Of a DNA stretch of 64,000 nt, positions 13,891 to 28,139 are shown piece by piece. This DNA is from Sinonovacula constricta (lineage: Eukaryota > Mollusca > Bivalvia > Cardiida > Solecurtidae). Numbering within the stretch: position 1 is the first letter of the stretch; the number at the start of each line of letters is the position of its first letter. The notes beneath the pieces were generated by a model, which worked only from the letters and a program-made list of their open reading frames with translations, ran no database searches and was not told the origin of the DNA. Position numbers and translations under genes: made by a program. The DNA lies in contig CM017567.1 in NCBI GenBank assembly GCA_007844125.1, forward strand, positions 6,172,370 through 6,236,369. The letters run 5' to 3'.

Positions 13891-16404
13891 TCTCCTCTAA
13901 ACTACTCGCAAACTACACTAGCTGAAACAAAAACTATGCAATCAAAGAGAAGTATTATGCCTGCTTAAAATATGTCTTATTATTTGTCATTTGAGAAACA
14001 TGAAGGTAAGTTTATATGTGTCTACTTTACTTTCATTTGAAATTGCTTTGCCTGCTTTAGAGTAAAAGTTCCACTATCCATATACAGATACAAATGAAGT
14101 GTGAACTACAGAAAAAACAACATTGAGCTTTAATTTATTGTTTCAATTTTGGGTGCTTTTGTTACTGTTGTTGTTTTTCTAAATTAGCAGTCCATATTCT
14201 AGAAAGAAATAAATCCATGTTTTATCTCAGTAAGATATTGAGTCTATACAATACTATGTAAAGTGACTTCCAGCTAAGTTAATTAAATTCTACACATTTC
14301 TATATGCTTAATTTGAACAATCATTAACGCTTTTTACTACTAAAATCTTTTTTGTGCAATTTTAAGAGAGTAACATATTTGTCCTATTATCACCTTAACA
14401 GAGTATTTTTTATTCCCCTCTGATTTATTATACTCTATACTTATATACCATTATAGACTTCGTAATTCTACTCAAAATGTTGCATCTTATATATATGCGT
14501 AAAGGTTGTTGAGATAAACGGATAGCAAACATCAGTTACAAAATTCATCGATGTGGATATGTATGAAAACATGATAAATAAGACAACTCCTTGTACTGAT
14601 TCTGATTTATAAAGGATATAAACATGTGTATTTGGCATGTTAAAAGCGCCACAGACAATTCATACAATCAATCTTGCTTCTTATGTCAAGTAATTACCCG
14701 TTTAATGTGAAATTGATGTGTTACACCTACTCAGAAAAGTGCAGTCAAGTAAGCTTAATGTTGGTGAATATTGCACAGTGCACAGTGAAATGGAAAATTA
14801 ATTACAATTTATAACTTACAATTATTATGGCATCGAGTTACCGTTAGAATGGTCGATAGCTGGATAATGGCGTTGTGACATTTATTTGTGTAAACTTAAC
14901 AAGTTCAAAATGGGTGAATGTGCCTTTATCCGTATTCATTAAATCATTGTTAAGCCATTCATAAAATGTAATTAAGAACATTTTAATTCACCTTTTTACA
15001 ATGCGTTTCAATGCACTTTTTTGAATCCAGATTTATATTTTTCTATTGAATACATTTCCTTTTGCTGAAAGTTGCTACCACGATATTTTTTAAAGATTAA
15101 TGAAAAGCACATTACATGTTAGGTATACAATTTTCAAGATTATAGCCTTGCATGTACAATATAAATTAAAAATAATATATGAAAATTGTGCATATTAAGT
15201 TTGCTTTTATCATCAACCTTAATCGTGTGGTGTTTTGGTTTTATCAATAAGTGGCCTCATTACGAAACAGCTAATTGAATATCCATTGTTATTTACCGTC
15301 ATTTCTTTTTTTTTTCTTTTTTTTTCGAAAGATCGGATTTTGCGACACATGTTTAATTTTGGGGGCAACATACATGTAACAGTTATGTGATGAGCAGTTC
15401 AATACTTAATTTATTTAGTCAGAAAACAATTAAACGTAACTTTAAATGCTGAAAATGTACTTGATCTTGCATAATGGAAAAATGTCTAAAGTTAATTTGT
15501 ATTTTTATACATTTTCCCTTGTTACTTCTGTCGAAAAGCAATTTAATACTTCTTTCAAGCATCACGTGATATCAAATACCACGGCAAATTCTAGTAAAAT
15601 TATTCGAAATTTGGAGACTTCAAGCAATTATGCCTAAATGGGTATAGCTTTGAAAGAAATCTACAATCAATGATGCTAGACCAGTTTGCTATCAAAGATT
15701 TTATGCACAGAAACATAACATTTCTGACTAGTTATGTGTTATCACAATACTATTATCCGAACCATAAATATATTTTAAGTCTTCTCCTGCTAGATACAAT
15801 AAGATCAGATAAATGAGAAGGTAAATGTTCACAGCATAGATCTAGACCATGAAGCACCCGATCTCTAGCAACGATGACATGGCTTGTAGCTGAATAACGT
15901 CAAACAGTCTTTGTATGTTGTTACTTTTACAAATGTCGGATAAGGTCAAAAGTAACGCCAGCTTACTGCATGCTATTTTATTGCAACTGCCCTGCCAGTA
16001 ATTTTTGTCCTGCTCAAAAAGATTGTTATATAAAATATAAACGCTATCACTTGTCTAATGAAATACACACCACCCGCTATGTGTGATAGTCATAACGCAA
16101 GGAAAGCATATGTTTTCATTTAAAATATCACTTACTATGATAATTGAAAAAGTTTTTCTTTTTTAAGTACTGCTAAGTCTTTGGAAATGTGCATGTAGTT
16201 GGCTGCAAACGTAAATAAGCATAGTTTCAATAAAAATATAGTTAGATGAGTAAGGACTTAGAAATGTGCGTTTCTTGCAAAAGATCATAAAAATCTTAAC
16301 AGGGGAAATCACTGTGAGGTAGATGGTTGAGCAAGGATTAAGCAATTTCTGACATGGAATCAATTGACATTTGCCGTAGAGTAAAATACAAGCATAAAAG
16401 ATAG
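13891..16404. other. AT-rich stretch, nothing recognised
   Basis: The sequence just after the LINE tail may contain its 3' UTR, but I see no poly(A) or simple-repeat end that would fix the boundary. There are T-rich runs at 15305-15330. No gene, RNA or repeat can be supported. Confidence 0.4.
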
Positions 16405-16545
16405 ACAGGGGAAATCATTACGATTGAATTTGAATCAATATTTTAATGATCAACTCTTGCTGTTGATTCAATCGACCGTCTATTCCTCGATCCTAGATCC
16501 CTAGGGAAATTTGATAAAAAGATCATTATACATTTAAGTCTCAGA
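16405..16545 (+). repeat. Dispersed repeat, copy 1 (partner at 22269)
   Basis: It begins with GACAGGGGAAATCATT and later contains CCTAGGGAAATTTGA and ATTATACATTTAAG. The segment at 22269-22415 has the same order of words (GACAGGGGAAATTATT, CTTAGGGAAATTTGA, ATTACACATTAAG). Overall identity is roughly 65-70%, with indels. A third, shorter echo (ACAGGGGAAATCA) lies near 16300. No coding potential is visible. I infer an old non-autonomous element. Confidence 0.55.
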
Positions 16546-17498
16546 GAACATCCGCCTATGGTTGTAGTCTCCTTATATTAAAGTATTTAATAACTTTAGT
16601 GTCTTATATGTGTTTGTACAAGTAGCATACCGAAATCAAGAAAAAAGGGAAAATGTTGTGTTTTATGTGACTACTAATACTATATTCTTATATTCTGATA
16701 CAATTTGACAGAATATTCATAATTGTCTAGTTATTTTAAAGTTGCTTCTTTGCGAGTTGTGAACTTATAGGGACAAGTGCATTAAAGAGTTGTTAAACTA
16801 AATGTCTGATTATAAAATTATGAGATCCACTTTTAGAAGTTAAGTTTTTAGTTAAAAGTCACATTCATATAAATAATATTTATAATTTTTCTGGCAACAT
16901 CTTATTGGGGTTTAGTAAAATAAAAATATAACCCATGCCTTAACACAGAAACAGTTTTAATCAAACATGTGCAATTGCTGATACAAAGTTTGGCTCTATT
17001 TGTGTTCTTGTACAAGTCTCATTGACGAACAATTGGTCACCATATGCTAATTACTATGAAACAAAACGTGTCCTTTGTATTTTTCATACACAAAAGAAAA
17101 TGTAAAAGTGATTTGACGGGACGGATAACATTTGACACCGATAAATGCTATATGTGGTGTTTTCTCTTGAAATTACAATAGCATTTGTGGGCCGAGTATA
17201 TCATATTTAAAGTTTTATAGATCTTCAACTTTTTCTTCTTTTTTGTAAAATTATTTGTTTGATCATCTTTATGGGATTTTTTTCTTTCAGACAAATAACA
17301 CTTTTATAAATAAGCGTAGTCATTTGTGGATAAAATATGTAGTTCCAACGAGAAATAAGATAATAATCTGAGAGTGCTTAAAATACCTATGATCAAAGAA
17401 TATTACTAAATAGCTATGCTAACATATTGTTTAACATAAGTCATAGTGTAATAGTGTACCTATGTGATAAACAAAAAATATCTTCAGTACCAAAATAT
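16546..17498. other. AT-rich stretch, nothing recognised
   Basis: No coding, RNA or repeat signal that I can defend. Confidence 0.4.
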
Positions 17499-17582
17499 GA
17501 TGTACCACGATATGTATCGTATCGTGTGGTTTGAATCGTGATACGTATCGTACCGCGAGGTTAGCGTATCGTTACACTCCTA
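17499..17582 (-). mobile_element. hAT-like terminal fragment (solo end)
   Basis: This is a compact run of ATCGTATCGTG, ATCGTGATACG and TATCGTACCGCGAGG words ending in GCGTATCGTTACACTCCTA. On the minus strand the tip reads TAGGAGTGTAACGATACGC. This resembles the GGGGTGTAACGATACG-type ends of hAT-superfamily elements and their MITEs in animal genomes. The region is noticeably more GC-rich than its flanks. Only one end is visible, with no transposase and no matching opposite end nearby, so it is a relic. The superfamily assignment is from memory of end motifs. Confidence 0.4.
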
Positions 17583-19673
17583 GATATAACACTAATGTAT
17601 ATCGTTCTCAAATAAGTTTTTACAGACTTTACAGACAAAATTGCTTTTAATATTTTATGAATAGTTTTTGACTCGCTTAAACATCTACACTTCAATTTCC
17701 TTAAACTTGAACTTAACAAATATGTTAAAAGGCAGTTAGAAAAATAAATATAAAGACGTGTCATTGTGTTAAATAAAGCATACATAATACAGACTAAGTT
17801 TTCATTTTCAACATACAGTACATACTCTAATGTTTTAAGATTCGCACATTATTTATCATCAAAAACACTTTAAATCCATATTTAGTTGTACTAGAAGCAT
17901 ATCAACAGACAAAACATTATTTCTTATAATTCTCATAATTCCAACATAAGACAGACCATTTCTGGCAAAACCTTAAACTCACAGAATTTCTAATTATATA
18001 TTTGTTCTAAAGTTGATAAAAAATACACACTGATTTCAAATGCTGGTATTATTTTAAATCGGACGATTACAATAGGAACTTTAAATAAAGCACGTTCTCG
18101 TGTGTAATCTACTAAACTGGAGATTACTTATTCCATTAACATCGGTTTCTTTTCACGTAAATGATAAGTGTTTACGTGTACCATTCCATCAATTGCCTAT
18201 CTAATACAATTCTCATCCAGATTGATTGACATATCATTTTAATAAAACATGTGAGCAGAATGATAACATCATAATGTGATTGTCTATACATATCTGCATA
18301 ATGAAACGCAATCTCATAATGGGGGGTGAGTGTCTTTCGGGCCTTTGTACTCTTAATAGATTATGTTATTTTCGCAAATGCTATTGATCAACTGATGTTT
18401 TTTCCATAAAAGCAAACACGATAAAACGTTTTATTGAAATGGCGTTTTGAATAAAAATATTCTTTGAAAACGTTCTCTTTTGTGATATAAAAGAAGCGGT
18501 TGTCTCCATGTGATAAAATACACAAGCCTTCAATAGTTCATCGATTGTAACAAATAAAATCTAAAAAAAGAAACGAGTTATTTATACGATTATAAAATAA
18601 AGTAGCAATTTATGTAGTGATATACACTATGTTAGTCCTTAACGTGTAACGTTTCAAGGCAAAGCAACAGTCAACAATTTTAACGCTTTCTATCATGCGT
18701 TACCCCATCGTAATATGATCCTTATCAATGGTCATTTTTTATTATTATGAAATAGGATTAGATATTATCATGAAAGTAACATATTTTTATCTTAACTGGT
18801 TGCAATTGTTACAGAATGGTTATACTTGAATGTTATAAAGACAACCTATGCCTTTTCTATCAATTTTATCGGCACATCAAGATAACATGACTGCTTTTCA
18901 TTTTTCGAAAAAAATGCAGCCAGCAATTAAGTCGTTTTTTTATATTTTGGATTATGGTCACCGAACTAACAATTACATGTTTATACACTTACTTACTTGA
19001 TCTCGCTCTATAATATGACTGCTAAAGTACGTTTAGAATATTATTCAGTAACATACACAAAGTAGTTGTTTACGTACACACTAAGGACAGAAGCAGATTT
19101 TTTCACTTCATTGTACCAACAAAACCACAGTATAAATGGACATCAGGGGACAGCAGGAACACATAAAAGACATATTCAATAAGGTATTAAGCTTATTTTT
19201 AATATTATAAACCTATTGAAACATAACAAACAATGATTATTTCTTTCCAAAAACATAATGCGGTTTATCCTTTCTTCATTACGGGTACATTTGCAAAATC
19301 TCACCACTAACTACCAGCTGACTTCAAATACGCATACACAAAGAATTAATATATCATATATCTTCAAACACCTAAAATAATGTGTTTTTAATATTTTTTT
19401 ATGTAGGGGCTATGGTAATGATGTTTTTTGTCATTTTATGACACTGACACTTTTTTAAATGAAACCAGATAAAAAAAAAAGATCTGTCATTGCGGTTGCT
19501 AACGGTAGTTAAGGAAACTAGTTCCGGTTGAGCATCGGTATTATTTAAAAACTTATATTTGCGGAAATATTAGATTTGTATATATTTGCGTGCGTTAATA
19601 ATGTTTAATCCCATGATGTTAACACTAAATAATATGTTGCTGTTATAAAAGTGGATGTCATCTTGGGTCGTTT
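17583..19673. other. AT-rich stretch, nothing recognised
   Basis: A 74-codon minus frame (17561-17785) has no domain and overlaps the transposon tip. No other signal is supported. Confidence 0.4.
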
Positions 19674-19748
19674 CATCGTGGTTTGGATCGCAGATGCCTA
19701 ACATCTATATAAATCCGATGAAAGGCAAATGCGTATCAAACCACGATA
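19674..19748. repeat. Imperfect inverted repeat (24-bp arms)
   Basis: The left arm starts ATCGTGGTTTGGATCGC at 19675. The right arm, read on the minus strand from 19748, starts ATCGTGGTTTGATACGC. About 19 of 24 positions pair, with a loop of roughly 25 bases. It could be a small MITE relic or a chance hairpin. The ATCGTG and GGTTTGA words also occur in the hAT-like fragment at 17499. Confidence 0.6.
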
Positions 19749-19963
19749 TAACATACTCAAAAAATCAATATTAAGTAAACTGACATTTAGCGATGCCACC
19801 TTTGCTATAATTATCTCGAGGGCAGTTTACCTATATAGGACAGATTTTCTATATGTTCTTAATTGTGTTTTGCATGCTTAATTGGCTGGGTTATTTGGGT
19901 TATTGCCAAATATACATTTTATCCATGATAAAAAAAATCAAAAGTTTTCTTTTCGCTTTTTAA

Positions 19964-20100
<137 letters not shown>

Positions 20101-22268
20101 ACATAAAATTCCGCTTTGACCAACGCCGATTTGTAAATGTTTTAAGTAAATAGCAACTTTATAATAGTACACTGGGAACAGGCGTTTAATTAGGAAAGGT
20201 ACAGTCTACTCAGCGAATGCTGCACGAAGACCAAACATCTATAATTTGACAACGAATCATGACATTCGATAATGTGTATAAAAGTAAATAGCTTTGATAA
20301 TAGCATTGGGTCATTAACTAGACTTAACAAGTTCCATTTGGCTGAAATAGCCTTTCTACCACATAATTGACAATTGAGCGAATAATTTGCTGTATTTCAA
20401 ACATTAAGAGGCATTATACGTAGTTTACACGACTTTACACACATGCGACATTTAGGAATGTGTTAAGCTTGAACTAACTAACTTACAATATACATTATAT
20501 ATATGGCATTTCTATTTCAGAATATATATATATATCCATATAAACTCTTGATATTTAAATATCACAATATCACTAAGGGTGATCTGTAACATTATATTTT
20601 ATTGTCAACTCTAAAACGAAACATATTTTATTTGCCAGTTGTCATCAACATTTACTTTGACTTCGTGTAAAACTTACCATAAGTATGTGCTTCTATCAAT
20701 ATAATGTTAGTGACATTAGCATTTGTATTCATATAAAGAAGGAAAATGTTGCAGAATAAGGGTTAACAATAATGTCAGTAAATATAGCTGATTCTATATC
20801 CATTTTATATTGCACCTGCTTTGATCATAACACCAGTCTAGCCGACAAAGCTTGCCATAATAGAGTCTGGTACATTGTATAAACTTCGCAATCAGCAGGT
20901 TAATAACATTATCGCCGCCTGCAGAACAATTATGTGAATGGCATAATGCTGGGAAAACTTCCGTATACATTGATCATAAAAGTGTGGTAAATGGTGGTCA
21001 TTTTGTTTTATGTTCAGTTCAGAGGCATTTACTTTTGTGGTTTTTGTTGTTGTTGCTGTTATTTTGTCTGTTTTTGTTTTAAATTTTGTTTTGAATGTGT
21101 AGTTCGTTGAATCTTAATCGCACAAAACTATTTCAGATTTCCCGAGAAAGCCAATCTTAAAAAAGACAGCAACAAAGTCACTAAAAATTGTTAATGTTCC
21201 ATATGGGTATGCGTGATTCGTTTGACTTAAATTGCATTTGTTACGGCGATACACTATGAACAAGTAAAATGTTATGCTATAATCTGCTGTTTGTATTGGG
21301 ACCTTTTCTTATGAGGCCAAAAAAAGTTCACTTCAGCATACCATTTTAAAACATGGAAATTTAACGGCATTATAAACAACAATGTTTTGATATTTCTTGG
21401 TCGGTTTGTTGTTACGCAAAAATCTTTCATTGTTGAACAGGGTCTCGACGCCGACCTTTGATTCTTTGCATCATTGCTGTCTTGTTCTTCTTCGAACTTC
21501 TTCGATATCAAGCTAAGATCGGGTAACCTCACGGTGACACCATTTCCAACTAGTACAAAACATGTCGCTACTTTGACCTTGTTCATAATTCGTCTATGTT
21601 CCTTGTGATTTGCATCGAAATCCGTTTTAACTAGTTGGTAAGTCAGCCATTTTCAGAAACAACTAATCTCGTTCTTATCATGTTTCGTTGCGAATGCGTT
21701 CAGAACTAGTTGCTATCAAGTTCTGACCTTACAGCTATTAAAGCCCAGTACATGTACGTTTATGTCAGTTATCAGTCTCGTTACCCATGGTCCAACGCGT
21801 TGAGTTGTGTCATCATGATACATTAGTGAAAAAAAACGCACACAGGTCCACGTTGACAACAAACCTTGTCATACATGTATTTGACTGCAAACGTGGCAAA
21901 GTAATGCACTAAAGCCATAATAAGGTCGAGTTGAGACTGCCTCTTAATGAGCTACTAACAGACTTGGTTGGTATGCATAAAGACTGTCTATTGACGCTCG
22001 ATCGACGCCCCGATGACGTTAGATTATGATGGCCACAGGTTCAAGGTTCTTAAAACCCAGTTTTGATTAACCAAGTGTGAGTTTATCCATGAGGTTTAGT
22101 TAGCAAACAACTAAGACAACTACGCTAGCACGCATTTCGAATTCATTTTCAAAATGACGTAGTAACAACAAGCTTGGTATTAAACGCATGTAACATGAAA
22201 GGGTTAAAGCTTCGTTCCGTAAAAAACAAGCAAAAGTTGTAGGTCCATGTCAAGTAACACAAAAGTTG
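20101..22268. other. AT-rich stretch, no confirmed gene
   Basis: A minus-strand open frame at 21272-21586 (104 codons, ATG start) lies in a slightly less AT-rich patch. It has a short hydrophobic start and a charged middle (KKFEEEQDSNDAKNQR). I recognise no family, and no splice or promoter context is clear. Around 21000-21110 the + strand is rich in TTGTT/GTTTT repeats. The rest shows nothing. Confidence 0.4.
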
Positions 22269-22415
22269 ACAGGGGAAATTATTGCGATTGTGCTAAGAGC
22301 ACTGATTTAATGCGAAATCCTTGCTATGGCTTAGTGACTTCAGCCAACAGTCCCTGGGACTTGATGAGGTCCTTAGGGAAATTTGAATAAAATTATTATT
22401 ACACATTAAGAATAC
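22269..22415 (+). repeat. Dispersed repeat, copy 2 (partner at 16405)
   Basis: It has the same orientation and the same order of shared words as the copy at 16405-16545. It starts GACAGGGGAAATTATT and ends near ATTACACATTAAG. The middle differs by indels. No flanking target-site duplication was evident. Confidence 0.55.
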
Positions 22416-23939
22416 TATCATGTAGTTATATGTGAGCGCATTAATTGAAGTTATATAAAAATAATTGGAAATCAGCATGACATAGGCTGTTATTTTAGGG
22501 AGGGTTACCGTTTAACATTAGTAAAATTGCTGGCTTTAGACAGTCAAGTACTTTCCAAATGATCACGGTTAAACTGATTAAAGGTACCCATATAGGGACG
22601 ATTAAAAATTCCATAAGATAACATATTCCATCGACCTTTAATGAAACTTTGTTATTTATTTTACTTTAGAGAAAACGACAAATAAATCTAATAATGTGTA
22701 ATCAGTGCAAGTGCTGAGAAAAATGGCCTTATATCCTTAAGTTATACAGTCCTTGCAATAACCCTTGGTAAAGTCACCACGAAGAAGTGCATGTAAGTAT
22801 TTGGTACACACAGCATTTTAATATATTCAGGTCAACCAAATCATTTGCATACAAGTTTATTAACATTAAACAAACAAACAACAAAGAACTGTGTACATGG
22901 CATCGTTACGATCTTGTGAGAAATAACATTGAGAAAATAGAAAATGAGACATTTCGTTAAAAATGTTTACCAGTGTTGTAATTGTCTTTATAATGCAAAT
23001 ACTCATTATTACTTATAAAATGACAAGACAGCATACATACTTGTGAATTTTAATATGATATTATCACTGAAAACACACAAATGGACAATAATTCAAACGC
23101 TGAATGGTCAGTGTTTTCTTGCAAGAGAACAATACTTAAATTGAGAAAACAAGCTATAAAACATCTAAACACAAAACAGTGTTAATTAGAAATAGCATTG
23201 CCACAAAGTATGTGACATAAAACATCTTACCAATATTCACATAAAGTTACACCTAAATTAATAATATATGTGGTTATTGTTGTTTTGTTTCTGCTAGTGT
23301 TGTTGTCGTTGATGATGATGATTTCAGAACGAAATGTTATGTAAGTCCTTTTTTGAACTTCGACACGTTTTAAGCCAATTTAATATTAAGGTTAAGTCTT
23401 GTCTTGTAATATTTCATCTCAATCTGCTTTTTTGCATCTCTTTAATCATACTGCCATGTAAATACGTTTGTCTTGGCTTTTTCAAACTTTGATACATGGT
23501 GAAATTTTGTCATTATTTTCTTATCGTGGCAGATAAAGCAAGACCTATCTCTTACTAGTATAATATATATAGACTTAATCACCTTGTCAACATAGCATAT
23601 TTCAATCTCCACACCATCGTTACATTCCGCGAATCTCCCTAACTATGCCCTCATTAGCCAAACATATTATCCAAGTTAGCCATAAGTCTTCATATCTGTC
23701 GCGTATTTAATTCGTTATCATCTAAATCAAACTAAAGGGAAATGACTTTTGTTGTCTTTGTTTTCTTGGTAGTAATGTAACTGTAACACGATAAGGTTCT
23801 ATGTCACATTCAGATTTTAGCCTTGTTTCAGCAAATTTCGTAAACATGCCTAAAAATAATAAAAACAATAATTTAACAAGCAAAAAATCGCAACTTTCTA
23901 AAATGCATAAGTCATGATTTAAACTTAAAGTTGTTATCA
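22416..23939. other. AT-rich stretch, nothing recognised
   Basis: It contains a short GTTGTT/GATGAT-type simple patch at 23276-23325. There is no gene signal. Confidence 0.4.
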
Positions 23940-24410
23940 AACAGTTTGGACAAACATATTTCTTTTGAAATAACCAATAAATCATTTTTACATGAAAAGG
24001 TCATGCAAAATGCTGCTCAATTGTGCCCTAGATCACTGTAAACAGTGAAACATAAACCCTTTTCCTCATTGCAAACAGGTATTTCTATCTGAACCACGCT
24101 GCAGAGATAGCTATTTTTAACAACAAAAACCACGAGACAACTTACTTTTGAGATTAAGATATATCGTCAACCGGGTAATCCGCTCTGACGTCGATATCTA
24201 TTTTTAGAAGAGATTCGTATCGTGCTTATTTATAGATTTGGAATGAATGAACTTTAAGAGTGTTTTTATCGCGATTTGTACTGTCTGACAATGTAGTTAG
24301 TGTTCAAAACCGTCTTTACTTACAAAAGGATATGAGTTTATGCAGAAATTATGCCAAACTCCCCAAAGCAGTGGTAAGGTATGGTTACCTAAATTCGATA
24401 TAGATCAAGT
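23940..24410 (+). repeat. Unnamed ~420-bp dispersed repeat, copy 1
   Basis: It aligns by eye with 36510-36930 and, in its second half, with 29165-29420. Shared blocks in order are AAATAACCAA, GAAAAGGTC, AAAATGCTG, CATTGCAAACAGGTATTTC, CACGCTGCAGAGATAGCTAT, ACTTACTTTTGAGAT, then a core around 24158-24198 with TCGTCA, CCGGGTAATCCGCTCTGACG and TCGATAT, and later AAAGCAGTGG. The core is flanked by complementary GATAT..CGTCA / TGACG..ATATC arms and could fold as a hairpin. No coding frame persists across copies. I infer a non-autonomous transposable element. Identity to copy 2 is around 70-75%. Confidence 0.75.
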
Positions 24411-27400
24411 GCTGGATACAACCTATAAAAGTTTATAAAATGAATCAGTGAAAGCAGTCAATGCCTTATGTTTTTATAATTTTATGTTTTAAGTGTGTAT
24501 AGATTATAATATAAACACAAATGTAACATAATAATGTATTCTGCAATTAACATTTACAATGAACTTCTCAAACGAGTGAGGTTACAATGTTCAATAAAGT
24601 ATGTTACAAAAAGCAACATATGTCGTGCAAAGAACAACATGACTACCATTATTAATCTGTCACAAAGTTAGAGAAAAATAGCATACGGTGCAATAGTTTC
24701 TGTGTCCAATATGAATGCACAGAATGGTGGACTGGTAAAGGTTACTTATTGATCATTCTTCTCATAGTCGCTTGTGCAGATTCTTTCTCTCATTCTGCAC
24801 TTTAACTCCTAGATTGTGTAGCCCAAGTCAATTCAGGATTGTGATTTTTACAGTGACACCGGTGAACAACTTCCGTCGTAAAAATCAACAACAGTGTGAA
24901 TGTCACGCACATGCGGGTTCTCGCGTCTAATAAATGGATAACGTAGTAGATCGTTAGTGTTTGTGAGATTGTTTTAGAAACTTGGCGACTTGAATGATGT
25001 GAGTGTTTATGAATAGGAGAACTGGATTTGACAGCGACGGTCTGCGTATGTTTGCAGTATGCTAGTGTTGCTATGAGAAACGCAATATGCAATTGACAAG
25101 TACATATTTTATTGTTAATTGTCGAGCGTCAAATGCAACGTTTTTTCTCCATAAGCATTGTTTCTATTTGAAGATACACCTTACATATATTTCTATGACT
25201 TGTTGGTATCTATATAAATAGATATTGTTTTGACTTAATAGCACACTCATCGCTTTTAAGCTAATCGTAAGCTTAATTGATGTTAAATACACTGTTTCAC
25301 CGACTTTTGTAACGGCATACTGTCGGTTTCTTAAGATCATAAGATCTTCTTGTGAAGCTTGACAGCAGAAATACAGAGACTATCAACGCCCTGCTAAATG
25401 TAAGTATAGTCTCAGATAATTTACTTTTTTCAAACAAGAGACTATAACCAGGCAATAAGAGACTTCCCACTTAAATTATTGGAACTGCACTGCTAGATCA
25501 TAGACATTTATAGAATTCGAAGACCCATTGGTATAAAACACTGTCTAATTTTACACTGCATGCTACATACATACGTTTCTTTCTTAAATGTAAGATACGA
25601 AGGTTTAGAGATATAGCTCCAATGCAAATTCAATTTTCATATACCAAAACGAATTTGGATTGCAACGTACAACTGACAGAACTATTATGGATATTCAGTA
25701 ATTAAATATAAACTGTATATGGAAACAAAACTTTTTCTATCTACAAACATGTTTTACTGTTTGTAGATTAAAAATGACAGTCGAAATAAACTATTTTGTT
25801 TAAACGTATTAAGTCGTCAGTTTGTGCTGTATAAAGTCAATATCTATTGTAAATAAATTTGTATATAACGATGATTGTTCCATTTTAACATTACAGCTTG
25901 TTTTCTCAATGGTTTGTTTACCTAATCAATTAGCTAACTAATTGTTGAATGAAGCTAACATTGCCAAACTATATACCACTTAAGCACGTTGGTTTAAGTC
26001 GAGAATCAATATTCGTTAACACTTATATTCTTAAACATGTTATAGTTTCATTCTATTCATAAACCATCTTTCGTCTTGTCTGTCAATAAAATATATTTTT
26101 GTTATATATTACAATATATGTTATATATTTTCCCAGCAGAATTTAGTTTTCTTGATCTTGATCAGCTTAAATAAAAACAACAACAACATAACAGCTTGTA
26201 ATTATCATAGTCATGTAACACAATTCTAAATAAGTCAGTGGTTGAATTAGATTTACAAGGCGGTTCTCCTTATTTATAAACTGGCACATAATAATTAATT
26301 GTCTTTATGTCATGTTACGCTTTTCCATATGGCTCGTGTTTATACAACAGACCATGAACTTGACACCGTATCTCTAATTACTGCCCTAAGAGATAAGAAA
26401 GAATAATTAAGGTCCACAATGCCGTTAATCAATACTCAGCATTCATGGGCAGTATTTCTTACAAAACTGTTATCGACCGGCGCCATGCTAATTTCATGTT
26501 GACCGCTGTCGATTGCCGGCCGTTTATCAATTAATCTTCAACGCATTACAGTGGTTTATGTGTCATAATTGCCCATGAAAAAATACATGGACATATGAGG
26601 TATGCCTGCTTGTGCAACAAAAAATGGAGCATTGTGGAGCATTGATTACCAATGCATATAAAACTGCATAGCTATAGAGGGATTTGCAGAAGGTCTGGTG
26701 ATCTTTATATTGGCTGACCGGACAAACGCGCTGATAATTACTTTCGTGACAAATAGGATAGAAACGGGAAAGAAGCAAGGTGTTAAGATCGTGGGCTAAG
26801 TAAGGATTTGAAAAGAACAGATTACTATCACCAAACAAGCACCGATATATCAGTTTTGGGAGGGGGAGGGGGGCGGGGCTAGTTTGGGGGTTACATACTG
26901 CCAAGATAAGTTGCTACATGAGTACATGTTTTGCACAGGAAATGGACAGTCGAGATAAATTGATAACTTGTTGCAAATTGGTACTTTACAATCAGGCTTT
27001 TATTACAACCAAATTGAGCCAGGGCGTTATTGCATATATTAATAGCTCGGCATAGAGGATTGTCGCTGTACAAAAAAATACATTTTGACAAGAAAATCGA
27101 ATGGGGGTGCGGTGGGGTGGGCTGCTATTTGCAATTTTGTTGCTATAAAGGCCAACAGGTTACACTGCACGAGATCGTGTAATTAGACGACTGCACAACC
27201 AAAGGGGTTCTTAATACTACAGATATCGTCCCCTTTTCAAGTCAAACATAACTAATTGTAATGTATAAGGCAAACGGATATGTACAATACATGTACGTTC
27301 ACTGCGAAAAAAATCACTAGGCTATCAAACACGGACATACTCATACCGTCGGTATTGCGTACTAAAATTGTTTAGAATACCAGTTGCTTGACCTTGTTTC

Positions 27401-28139
27401 ACTTAAAAATCACTTGATTAAAGTTGGCAAGGAAGCTACTCTGTATATCACTACCAAAGTATCGTCTTAGGTATGCCGGTTGAATCCGTTGCCGCCCTTA
27501 CTTAGTCTATATTGTCGTGCGCAAGCACGTCCGGCAGCACTATATTTTGGAAGCAACCTTTTTAAATGAATCCTGAAACAACCGCTGAGTACTTTCTTAA
27601 TCGTAGTTACAGTTTAATCCTTGACGTAAGTTGGAATATAGGTACTCTATCACGTGCATAACCTCGATGTGTTCAAGAAACGTTGTTTCCTTTCATCCGC
27701 TTTCGTCGCCAAATCAACGCACGCAAGCCCCAAGATTGATCGTTTATCATCAGTCTAAATGAAGCCTATATACATGCTGAAATCTCGGTTCAATTAACGA
27801 AGACCAGCGATCAAAGCTATAATGACTTCGCTGATTGGGAAGTTAAAATACACCGTTTGTCATTTACCACAAGTTTCTCTCTCGGCAATAAGAGACACTA
27901 GGGCTTATAATTGGATCTTCCGGTAATAGTTTCATTATTAATGGAAACTTGGCCGAAAGACAATCAGGTAAATTATTCTGCTTTTTGTGTACTAGGCTGT
28001 TGTAGATTTAAAATAAATGTAGTGCTAAATGCCAATATATAGACATCATATTAACCAGAGCACGTTTCATTGTTAGACTTGCCACATTGCATCAGTTGAA
28101 AGTTTTTACTGAATGTTTCTGTTTCTGCAATACATCACA
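24411..28139. other. Intergenic or intronic stretch, no confirmed gene
   Basis: A minus frame at 24802-25092 (96 codons, and open about eight codons further upstream, but without ATG at its 5' end) has a hydrophobic N-terminal part and some Cys/His. A minus frame at 26563-26904 (113 codons) lies in a patch with a G-rich run at 26860-26885. Neither shows a domain. 27430-27780 is locally more GC-rich, with GTGCGCAAGCAC palindromic words, but it has no long frame. Confidence 0.35.

Noticed and set aside
21272..21586. 104-codon minus ORF as a gene
   Set aside because: It has an ATG and a charged middle, but I recognise no family and see no supporting gene structure. It is left as an unassigned frame.
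24802..25092. 96-codon minus ORF with signal-like start
   Set aside because: Its first codon is TTG, the frame continues upstream to a stop without an ATG, and no Cys pattern or domain is convincing.
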